Shown here: piece after piece, positions 7,295 to 13,264 of the stretch | Layout: each line of letters starts with the position of its first letter | Position numbering within the stretch: position 1 is the first letter of the stretch | From: Mycobacterium sp. 852013-50091_SCH5140682 | GTDB taxonomy: Bacteria; Actinomycetota; Actinomycetes; Mycobacteriales; Mycobacteriaceae | Assembly: GCF_001665685.1 (NCBI RefSeq) | Contig: NZ_LZTB01000093.1 | Coordinates: 1 to 36,744 of the forward strand | Direction of reading: 5' to 3' | Length of the DNA: 36,744 bases | Notes under the pieces: model-generated | What the model was told of the DNA's origin: nothing | Database searches by the model: none | What the model saw: only the letters and a program-made list of their open reading frames with translations | Program-made: the position numbers and the translations under genes

Positions 7295-8218
7295 ATGACC
7301 ACGTCTGCGAAGCCGCCTGTGCTGCCTATTCCGCACACGGCGGTTGTTCCGGCTGCGGGCCTGGGGACACGATTTCTCCCCGCCACCAAGACGGTGCCGA
7401 AAGAACTGCTGCCGGTGGTCGACACGCCGGGCATCGAACTGGTCGCCGCTGAAGCGGCGGAGGCCGGTGCCGAGCGGCTGATCATCGTCACCTCAGAAGG
7501 TAAGGACAGCGTCGTCGCGCACTTCGTCGAGGACCTGGTGCTGGAGGGCACGCTCGCGGCCCGCGGCAAGGTGAAGATGCTCGAGAAGGTGCGTCGGGCG
7601 CCCGCCCTGATCAAGGTCGAATCGGTCGTACAGGCCGAGCCGCTCGGCTTGGGCCACGCCGTCAGCTGTGTCGAGGCCAGCCTGCATCCCGACGAAGACG
7701 CCATCTCCGTGCTCCTGCCCGACGATCTGGTGTTGCCGACCGGTGTGCTGGAGACGATGTCGCGGGCACGGTCCAAGCGCGGCGGCTCGGTGCTGTGCGC
7801 GATCGAGGTACCCGGCGACGACATCAGCGCCTACGGCGTGTTCGACGTCGAGCCTGTCGCCGACTCCAACAATCCCAACGTGCTGCGCGTCAAGGGCATG
7901 GTCGAGAAGCCCAAGCCCGAGGACGCCCCGTCGCACTACGCCGCGGCCGGCCGCTACGTGCTGGACCGCGCGATATTCGATGCACTGCGCCGGGTTCCGC
8001 GTGGCGTGGGCGGCGAGATCCAGCTCACCGACGCCATCGCGCTGCTGATCGAGGAAGGCCATCCGGTGCATGTGGTGGTGCACCGCGGCGCTCGACACGA
8101 CCTGGGAAATCCCGGCGGCTACCTGATGGCTGCGGTTGACTTTGCGTTGGAACGCGACGACTACGGCCCCGAGTTGCGGCGGTGGTTGGTCGAACGGTTG
8201 GGCCTGGCCGAGAAGTAA
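7295..8218 (+). CDS. galU: UTP-glucose-1-phosphate uridylyltransferase GalU
   Basis: Makes UDP-glucose from UTP and glucose-1-phosphate for trehalose, glycogen-type glucans and cell-wall glycans. The nucleotide-binding loop VVPAAGLGTRFLPATKTVPK is at about residues 17-36, followed by ELLPVVDTPGIELV. Later blocks include LPDDL, KGMVEKPKP and the sugar-site GGEIQLTDAI. The length of about 307 residues fits the family. Two ATGs stand in tandem (7292 and 7295); the second sits exactly 7 nt after a TAGGGT hexamer, so I prefer it. It heads a row with glp, rimJ and glpR, as in M. tuberculosis Rv0993-Rv0996. Confidence 0.95.
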   Translation: MTTSAKPPVLPIPHTAVVPAAGLGTRFLPATKTVPKELLPVVDTPGIELVAAEAAEAGAERLIIVTSEGKDSVVAHFVEDLVLEGTLAARGKVKMLEKVRRAPALIKVESVVQAEPLGLGHAVSCVEASLHPDEDAISVLLPDDLVLPTGVLETMSRARSKRGGSVLCAIEVPGDDISAYGVFDVEPVADSNNPNVLRVKGMVEKPKPEDAPSHYAAAGRYVLDRAIFDALRRVPRGVGGEIQLTDAIALLIEEGHPVHVVVHRGARHDLGNPGGYLMAAVDFALERDDYGPELRRWLVERLGLAEK

Positions 8219-8263
8219 GAGCCGCGCGTCGGGCCCGGTAGAGACGGGATAGGAAGGCGTGTT

Positions 8264-9523
8264 GTGCGTTCGGTGGAGGAGCAGCAGGCCAGGGTGGCCG
8301 CCGCCGCGGTGGCGCCTCGGCCGGTGCGGGTGGCCATAGCCGAAGCGCAGGGGCTGATGTGCGCGGAAGAGGTCGTGACCGAGCGGCCGATGCCGGGATT
8401 CGACCAGGCTGCCATCGACGGGTACGCGGTGCGCAGCGTCGACGTCCTCGGCGTGAGCGACGACGGTGACGCGGACGAGAGCAGCAACGGCGAGATCAGC
8501 CTGCCGGTGATGGGTTTGATCGAAGCGGGAGCGCGGACGCCCAGCCGGCTGCAGCCGCGGCAGGCAGCCCGAGTGCAGACCGGTGCCCCGATGCCGACGC
8601 TGGCCGACGCCGTGTTGCCGCTGCGGTGGACCGACGGCGGGCAGAACCGCGTGCGGGTACTGCGGGGTGTGCGGTCCGGCGCCTACGTGCGGCGCACCGG
8701 CGACGACGTGCAACCCGGTGACGTTGCGGTGCGGGCGGGCACCATCATCGGGCCTGCCCAGGTCGGCTTGCTTGCCGCGGTCGGCCGCGACCGGGTGCTG
8801 GTGCACCCGCGCCCGAGGCTGTCCGTGATGTGCGTCGGCGGCGAGCTCGTCGACGTATCCCGCACGCCGGGCACCGGGCAGGTCTACGACGTCAACTCCT
8901 ATGCGCTGGCAGCGGCGGGGCGCGATGCCGGAGCCGAGGTGAACCGCGTCGGCATCATCAGCACCGATCCCGGCGAATTGCGGGAAACCGTTGAGGGCCA
9001 GGTGAATCGGAACGAGATCGTGGTGATCGCCGGCGCGGTTGGCGGGGCTGCGGCCGAGAGCGTGCGTACGGTGCTCGCCGAGCTGGGCGAGATGGAGGTG
9101 GTCCGCATCGCCATGCACCCGGGCTCGGTGCAGGGCTTCGGGCAGCTGGGCCGCGACCGGGTACCTGTGTTCTTGTTGCCCGCCAATCCGGTGAGCGCGC
9201 TTGTCGTATTCGAGGTGATGGTGCGTCCGCTGATCCGGTTGTCGCTAGGTAAACGCCAGCCGATGCGGCGGGTGGTGCAGGCCCGCACCCTCTCGCCGAT
9301 CAGCTCGGTGGCCGGTCGCACCGGCTATCTGCGCGGCCAGTTGATGCGCGATCAGGACAGTGGTGAATACCTCGTGCAGGCCCTCGGGGGCACGCCGGGC
9401 GCGTCCACCCACCTGCTGGCAACGCTGGCCGAGGCCAACTGTCTGGTCGTCGTCCCGAGCGAAGCCGAACAGATCCGCACCGGCGAGACCGTCGATGTGG
9501 CGTTCCTGGCTCAGCGCGGCTAG
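8264..9523 (+). CDS. glp: Gephyrin-like molybdotransferase Glp (MoeA1)
   Basis: A MoeA/gephyrin-fold protein of 419 residues with the opening FDQAAIDGYAVRS, the GAPMP segment (QTGAPMPTLADAVLP), and the MoaB/Mog-type core where PTGDEL-like sequence is replaced by CVGGELVD. The canonical MoeA chemistry is molybdate insertion into adenylated molybdopterin. In Corynebacterium the orthologue, named Glp, binds FtsZ and a membrane receptor GlpR and has been assigned to cell division. The GlpR gene lies two genes downstream here, which favours the divisome role; enzymatic activity is open. GTG 8264 follows an AGGAAGG site. It is 45 nt after galU and 2 nt before the acetyltransferase. Confidence 0.9.
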   Translation: MRSVEEQQARVAAAAVAPRPVRVAIAEAQGLMCAEEVVTERPMPGFDQAAIDGYAVRSVDVLGVSDDGDADESSNGEISLPVMGLIEAGARTPSRLQPRQAARVQTGAPMPTLADAVLPLRWTDGGQNRVRVLRGVRSGAYVRRTGDDVQPGDVAVRAGTIIGPAQVGLLAAVGRDRVLVHPRPRLSVMCVGGELVDVSRTPGTGQVYDVNSYALAAAGRDAGAEVNRVGIISTDPGELRETVEGQVNRNEIVVIAGAVGGAAAESVRTVLAELGEMEVVRIAMHPGSVQGFGQLGRDRVPVFLLPANPVSALVVFEVMVRPLIRLSLGKRQPMRRVVQARTLSPISSVAGRTGYLRGQLMRDQDSGEYLVQALGGTPGASTHLLATLAEANCLVVVPSEAEQIRTGETVDVAFLAQRG

Positions 9524-9525
9524 AT

Positions 9526-10179
9526 ATGACCCTCTTTCGCTCGGGTGGGATCCACCCAGGTTGGCCCGACCCACTCGGCCCGCTGCGGGTGCCCGCAGGC
9601 GTGGTGAAGCTACGTCCGGTGCGGTTGCGCGACGCGGCGGCGTGGAGCCGGATCAGGCTCGCCGACCGCAACCACCTGGAACCGTGGGAGCCGGTATCGG
9701 GTGCGGATTGGACTGTGCGCCATGCTGTTTCGTCGTGGCCGGCGGTGTGCTCGGGGCTGCGCGCAGAGGCCAGGAAGGGCCGCATGCTGCCGTACGTGAT
9801 CGAGTTGGACGGGCAGTTCGCCGGTCAGCTCACCATCGGCAACGTCACGCACGGGGCGCTGCGCTCGGCGTGGATCGGGTACTGGGTGGCCAGCGAGAAG
9901 ACCGGCGGCGGCATCGCGACCGGGGCGTTGGCGCTGGGTCTCGACCATTGTTTTGCCGGCGTGCGGCTGCACCGCGTCGAGGCGACCGTGCGGCCGGAGA
10001 ACGCGATCAGCCGGGCGGTGCTGGCGCGGGTCGGTTTCCGGGAAGAGGGCCTGCTGCGGCGCTACCTGGAGGTCGACGGGGCGTGGCGGGATCATCTGCT
10101 CGTCGCGATCACCGTCGACGAGATGAAGGAATCGGCCGCGCAGGCGTTGGTCCGCGCCGGCCGGGCGAGCTGGGCCTGA
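9526..10179 (+). CDS. rimJ: GNAT N-acetyltransferase, RimJ-like
   Basis: A 217-residue GNAT protein of the ribosomal-protein-alanine N-acetyltransferase group (Rv0995 orthologue). It transfers acetyl from acetyl-CoA to a protein N-terminus or small amine. The N-terminal KLRPVRLRDAAAWSRIR strand, the IGYWVASEKTGGGIATGAL acetyl-CoA loop and the VRPENAISRAVLARVGFREEG C-terminal block are typical. The gene starts 2 nt after the glp stop, so it is in the same operon. The actual substrate cannot be read from the sequence; the ribosomal target is assigned by family only. Confidence 0.88.
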   Translation: MTLFRSGGIHPGWPDPLGPLRVPAGVVKLRPVRLRDAAAWSRIRLADRNHLEPWEPVSGADWTVRHAVSSWPAVCSGLRAEARKGRMLPYVIELDGQFAGQLTIGNVTHGALRSAWIGYWVASEKTGGGIATGALALGLDHCFAGVRLHRVEATVRPENAISRAVLARVGFREEGLLRRYLEVDGAWRDHLLVAITVDEMKESAAQALVRAGRASWA

Positions 10180-10192
10180 CCGCTCGTTCGTC

Positions 10193-10247
10193 GAGATTGC
10201 GTCCAGGGTCGTGGATCCGCCTGAGCCACGACCCTGGACGCAGTCTC
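10193..10247. repeat. 22-bp-stem intergenic hairpin, REP-like
   Basis: Arms 10193-10214 and 10226-10247 are complementary over 22 bp with one G-T pair; the loop is 11 nt. The core is GCGTCCAGGGTCGTGG. It begins 14 nt after the rimJ stop and 154 nt before glpR, so it may end transcription. The stem is far longer than a normal terminator and has no T run. It shares CCAGGGTCG with the hairpin at 21330. Confidence 0.85.
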
Positions 10248-10400
10248 ACGACGCCAACACCGAGCAACCTGTTACTAATGTGACACGTGTGGCTGTTGGT
10301 GCTTGTCTCAGTTGAATTACAGGTGTGTAATTGACCTCGGCGCGCCGCCCACGGATGCGCTGGTCACAGACCTAGCCTGATGGGGAAAGGAGCAGGCTTC

Positions 10401-11477
10401 ATGCCAAGCATCCCCCAGTCTCTGCTTTGGATTTCTCTCGTCGTCCTCTGGCTTTTCGTGTTGGTCCCGATGTTGATCAGCAAGCGTGACGCGGTCCGTC
10501 GCACCAGCGACGTCGCACTCGCCACGCGGGTTCTCAACGGCGGTCGCAACGCGCAGCGGCTGCGGCGAGGTCCGGCCGCAGGCCACCACAGCGACCCGCA
10601 CTGGCAACGGTCCGGTGACCACCTCGACGAAGAGCTCGACGACGAGTTCGAAGAGGCGAAGCCGGAGCGGACGGTGGTTGTCGTTGCGCCGGTCGCCGAG
10701 CCTGCCGAGCCCGATTACCTCGACGTCGACATCGTCGAAGAGGATTCCGGTGCGCTGCCCGTCAGCACTCTGCAAGCCGAGGAGCCCGCGACCGACCAGT
10801 TCGAGCACGTCGAGGTCGAGCCCGAGATCAGCGCTGCCGAGGCTGAAACCGACCAGCTGCCAACGGATCTTGACGAGCCGGTCCAAGCCGATGAGCAACC
10901 TGCCGACGAGCAGGCTGCCGACGAGCAGGCCGACGGCACCGCCGACGAGTACGAGTACGTCGCCGACTCGTCCGGGCTGGAATCCGAGCCCGACGAGGAC
11001 GGCGAGGACGACGCCGAAGAGGCGCCCGCAGCGGCGTCGGTCAAAGACTCGCGCAGCCGCCGTTTCGAATCCAAGACCGCCGCCGCGGTGAGCGCCCGCA
11101 AATACAAGTTCCGCAAGCGGGTGCTCGCAGTGTTCGCGGCCCTGATGGTGTTCTCGGCCGCCGCGGCATTCCTGCTGACCCCGTCGGCGTGGTGGGTTCT
11201 TGGCACCGTCGCCACCATGACCGTGCTGTACCTGGGCTACCTACGCCGGCAGACCCGCATCGAGGAACAGCTGCGCCGCCGCCGCGCCCAGCGCATGATG
11301 CGGTCTCGGCTGGGCGTGGAGAACACCGACGACCACAAGCTCGACGTCGTGCCGTCCCGGTTGCGGCGACCCGGTTCGGTGGTTCTCGACATCGACGACG
11401 AAGACCCGGCTTTCGAGCACCTGGACTACGTGCCGTTCACGCGCGAATACGATCTGCCGCGCGCGGCCGGGCAGTAA
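10401..11477 (+). CDS. glpR: GlpR, membrane receptor of gephyrin-like Glp
   Basis: A 358-residue membrane protein with one N-terminal helix (SLLWISLVVLWLFVLVPML), a long acidic, proline- and alanine-rich disordered region (about residues 65-225), and two adjacent membrane helices (about 240-285: VLAVFAALMVFSAAAAFLL and WWVLGTVATMTVLYLGYL). It ends in a basic then acidic tail with the conserved EHLDYVPFTREYDLPRA. It is the Rv0996 orthologue. In Corynebacterium this protein recruits Glp to the division site. An ATG at 10380 is in frame, but the site AAAGGAG at 10386-10392 lies 8 nt before ATG 10401, so I use 10401. Confidence 0.87.
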   Translation: MPSIPQSLLWISLVVLWLFVLVPMLISKRDAVRRTSDVALATRVLNGGRNAQRLRRGPAAGHHSDPHWQRSGDHLDEELDDEFEEAKPERTVVVVAPVAEPAEPDYLDVDIVEEDSGALPVSTLQAEEPATDQFEHVEVEPEISAAEAETDQLPTDLDEPVQADEQPADEQAADEQADGTADEYEYVADSSGLESEPDEDGEDDAEEAPAAASVKDSRSRRFESKTAAAVSARKYKFRKRVLAVFAALMVFSAAAAFLLTPSAWWVLGTVATMTVLYLGYLRRQTRIEEQLRRRRAQRMMRSRLGVENTDDHKLDVVPSRLRRPGSVVLDIDDEDPAFEHLDYVPFTREYDLPRAAGQ

Positions 11478-11531
11478 CCAGCCGGTTTCAGTTCCCGGCC
11501 CGCGGGCTGGTAGCCTTTCGTCTCGGTATCA

Positions 11532-11604
11532 GGGGCTATGGCGCAGTTGGTAGCGCGACTCGTTCGCATCGAGTAGGTCAGGGGTTCGATTCCCCTTAGC
11601 TCCA
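11532..11604 (+). tRNA. tRNA-Ala (anticodon CGC)
   Basis: The 73-nt sequence folds as a full cloverleaf: acceptor GGGGCTA with TAGCTCC and discriminator A, D stem GCGC/GCGC, anticodon stem ACTCG/CGAGT with loop TTCGCAT (anticodon CGC, reads GCG), variable AGGTC, and T arm AGGGG-TTCGATT-CCCCT. The 3' CCA is not encoded. A terminator follows directly. Confidence 0.97.
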
Positions 11605-11608
11605 CAGA

Positions 11609-11633
11609 AAAACCCCAGCTGGTCTGGGGTTTT
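11609..11633 (+). terminator. Intrinsic terminator of the tRNA gene
   Basis: AAAACCCCAG (11609-11618) pairs with CTGGGGTTTT (11624-11633) around a 5-nt loop and is followed by a T-rich tail, CTTGTTT. It starts 5 nt after the tRNA, as expected for a single tRNA unit. Confidence 0.9.
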
Positions 11634-11678
11634 CTTGTTTCTGGGCGGAGACCCGGCTGATGCCGGACAATCCAACCC

Positions 11679-12125
11679 GTGAGTACGCCGGTGTTCGTGG
11701 TCGTGCTGGTCCTGGGCATCCTCGGCGTGCAGGTGCTGATCTGGATCCCGATCATCTTCTGGTTCCGGCGGCGTAGCCGCGCCGCCGCGGCGCAGTTGAC
11801 GACGGAGCTGGAATCCGAAGGTGTGGTGCGCGGTCCGGAGAAGGGTGTCTATCGCGGGGCGACTGCGCCCGGCTATCCGATGGTGTGCAACAACGGGCTG
11901 ATCGCGCTGAGCGGTCGACGGCTGTTGTTCCGGACGCTGACCGGCAAGGCCCTCGAGATTCCGGTCGCCGCGATCAGGGGTGTGCGGCTGGCCAAGGCAT
12001 TCAAGGGCGCGGTGGTGGGCGGGCGCGAGCACCTCGTGGTCCAGATCGCCGACGGCGAGGTCGGCTTCTTCGTCGCCGACAATCCGGCATGGGTCGCTGC
12101 GCTGACTCCGGCCGCGCGCCGATGA
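11679..12125 (+). CDS. Small single-helix membrane protein with PH-like domain
   Basis: The 148-residue protein has an N-terminal membrane helix at about residues 5-28 (VFVVVLVLGILGVQVLIWIPIIFWF) followed by a basic RRRSR stop-transfer. The cytoplasmic part alternates short strands, as in bacterial PH-like domains (LIALSGRRLLFRTLTGKALEIP, then IRGVRLAKAFKG and HLVVQIADGEVGFFV). No named function is known to me. The GTG start has no Shine-Dalgarno; a GACAAT hexamer ends 7 nt before it, a possible -10 of a leaderless mRNA. It is convergent with the MarR gene. Confidence 0.75.
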   Translation: MSTPVFVVVLVLGILGVQVLIWIPIIFWFRRRSRAAAAQLTTELESEGVVRGPEKGVYRGATAPGYPMVCNNGLIALSGRRLLFRTLTGKALEIPVAAIRGVRLAKAFKGAVVGGREHLVVQIADGEVGFFVADNPAWVAALTPAARR

Positions 12126-12143
12126 CGTAGCGAAACCGTTGGG

Positions 12144-12629
12144 CTACAGCGGCATCGGGTTGTAGAGGTCGACGGCATAGTCGTCGCCGAAGTGGTCGTG
12201 CAGCGTGCGCAGCACTGCCGCGCATGCCGCCCGGTCGTCGGCGTTGATGGTGTCGAGCACGCGGCTCAACTCCCGCCGGCGCCGAGTGCTCACCTGCTTG
12301 ACGAGTTTGCGGCCCTGGGCGGTGAGTTCCAGGGTGACGATGCTGCGGTTGGTCGGATCCGTGCCGCGGACCAGATGACCCGAGCTGTGCAGCCGGTCGG
12401 CCAGACGGGTGACGGACGAGCCGACGACGCCGAGCGCGCGTGCGCAGTCCGACGACGTGGACCGGCCGAGCTCGGAGAGGATCAGCAGCAGCCGGAACTG
12501 CGGCAGCGACACCTCGAGTTGCTCGACGCTGCGTAGTGCCACGCCCACCAGGTCGCGCGTTGCGACCTCGAATGCGACGAGTTCGTCGACCGGCGTCTTC
12601 GTTGTCGCAACCTGATTTGCGGTGGCCAT
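12144..12629 (-). CDS. MarR-family transcriptional regulator
   Basis: A 161-residue winged-helix repressor. The recognition region is TSSDCARALGVVGSSVTRLADRL, followed by the wing RGTDPTNRSIVTLELTAQGRKL and a C-terminal dimerisation helix. The ATG at 12629 is preceded by TACTTT (12635-12640), a candidate -10 at 5 nt. A CCCACG-T-CGTGGG palindrome sits just upstream and a TTGC-N5-GCAA palindrome farther upstream. It reads away from the broken ORF, the micro-ORF and kup, so these are its most likely targets, besides itself. Confidence 0.9.
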   Translation of the reverse strand: MATANQVATTKTPVDELVAFEVATRDLVGVALRSVEQLEVSLPQFRLLLILSELGRSTSSDCARALGVVGSSVTRLADRLHSSGHLVRGTDPTNRSIVTLELTAQGRKLVKQVSTRRRRELSRVLDTINADDRAACAAVLRTLHDHFGDDYAVDLYNPMPL

Positions 12630-12641
12630 GGCGAAAAGTAT

Positions 12642-12654
12642 CCCACGTCGTGGG
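12642..12654. promoter_or_regulatory. Palindrome upstream of the MarR gene, candidate operator
   Basis: CCCACG-T-CGTGGG is a perfect 6+1+6 inverted repeat, directly upstream of the TACTTT hexamer of the divergently read MarR gene. A repressor bound here would cover its promoter, as in autoregulated MarR systems. No footprint is implied by sequence alone. Confidence 0.5.
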
Positions 12655-12699
12655 CATTTTCAGGTGGCCGGATTTCTCGAAATCACAGGTTTTGCATAG

Positions 12700-12721
12700 T
12701 ACAATGCTTGCGTTAAGCAAG
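12700..12721 (+). promoter_or_regulatory. TACAAT -10 with overlapping TTGC/GCAA palindrome
   Basis: TACAAT (12700-12705) fits the -10 consensus on the plus strand and would start transcription near 12713. There lies the inverted repeat CTTGC-GTTAA-GCAAG (12707-12721), the half-site spacing common for MarR dimers. This would drive the broken ORF, the structured leader and perhaps kup. Confidence 0.5.
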
Positions 12722-12776
12722 ATGGTGGAAGAGGCTGGGAAATAACGGATTACATGATCATAGGGAGGCGAACGGT

Positions 12777-13026
12777 GTGACGCTGTGGACGGACGGGCCG
12801 GAGCTCTCGGTGCAGGTTACGCCCTACGGCGCCAACTGCCGGTTTAACACAGGCCCGCCGAGGACGGCTGGGAAGCCGACGGTGAGCTGTTGCGCGCGCC
12901 ACGCCGAGGACGACGATTTCGGCCAGGCCGGTACGTGATGCGTCCGTCGTCCGCCTGCAGTACTGGCGCAGCATTGACAGCGAGCTGGGAGCACGCATCG
13001 AAAAGGCTGTGCACCAAGGGAGCTGA
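12777..13026 (+). pseudogene. Frame-broken small ORF (about 83 codons) of unknown family
   Basis: A strong AGGGAGG site (12762-12768) precedes GTG 12777. The frame reads VTLWTDGPELSVQVTPYGANCR, but good coding sequence then moves to other frames: RPAEDGWEADGELLRAP in the +2 frame (about 12851-12900), AEDDDFGQA again in the first frame, and finally VRDASVVRLQYWRSID to SELGARIEKAVHQGS in the next frame, ending at TGA 13024-13026. The first frame alone stops at 12936 (53 residues). Third positions stay G/C-rich throughout. This looks like one small gene with about three indels, or with assembly errors. I do not recognise the family. Confidence 0.5.
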
Positions 13027-13058
13027 TGTGCGTAAGGATTGCGTCAAGACACTTGCCG

Positions 13059-13117
13059 GATGCCGGGGTATTCCCCTGCAATGGTCGCTGTGACTGCGAC
13101 CGACCAGTGCCGGCATC
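13059..13117 (+). promoter_or_regulatory. Structured RNA leader ahead of the micro-ORF and kup
   Basis: GATGCCGG (13059-13066) pairs with CCGGCATC (13110-13117), closing a multi-branch fold. Inside are GGGG-TATT-CCCC (13065-13076) and GGTCGC/GCGACC (13083-13088 with 13096-13101). The last can switch to TGGTCG/CGACCA (13082-13087 with 13101-13106). The closing stem ends one base before ATG 13119, so folding would hide that start. It resembles a riboswitch layout, but I could not match it to a known class. Confidence 0.45.
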
Positions 13118-13118
13118 T

Positions 13119-13250
13119 ATGACAAATCTGCTCGAGCTTCTCGTTATGCTTGCCGTGCCCGTAACGATCCTGCTGGCCTGCCGCTACCTCAACCTTCGGG
13201 GCGACCGGGTGGCGCGCAGCCGGCAGCAATCGATCGGCGGCACCCGCTGA
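13119..13250 (+). CDS. 43-residue single-helix membrane peptide upstream of kup
   Basis: The short ORF codes a hydrophobic helix at about residues 4-21 (LLELLVMLAVPVTILLAC) followed by a basic tail (RYLNLRGDRVARSRQQS), the layout of a small membrane peptide with its C-terminus in the cytoplasm. It ends 14 nt before the kup start, so the two are probably cotranscribed. No Shine-Dalgarno is seen before ATG 13119; instead the start abuts a predicted RNA stem. The position recalls KdpF, the small subunit of the Kdp K+ ATPase, but the sequence is not KdpF. It could be an accessory peptide of Kup; this is inference from position. Confidence 0.6.
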   Translation: MTNLLELLVMLAVPVTILLACRYLNLRGDRVARSRQQSIGGTR

Positions 13251-13264
13251 ACGAGAGGCGCGTT

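Noticed and set aside
11532..11604. tRNA-Ala as a possible phage or island attachment site
   Set aside because: No integrase nearby and no repeated copy of the tRNA 3' end seen in the window.
12740..13118. Known riboswitch (ydaO c-di-AMP, M-box, cobalamin) ahead of kup
   Set aside because: I compared from memory the main conserved strings of these classes and found none; kept only as an unclassified structured leader.
13119..13250. Calling the micro-ORF kdpF
   Set aside because: No KdpF sequence signature and no kdpABC genes; only the position and size are reminiscent.
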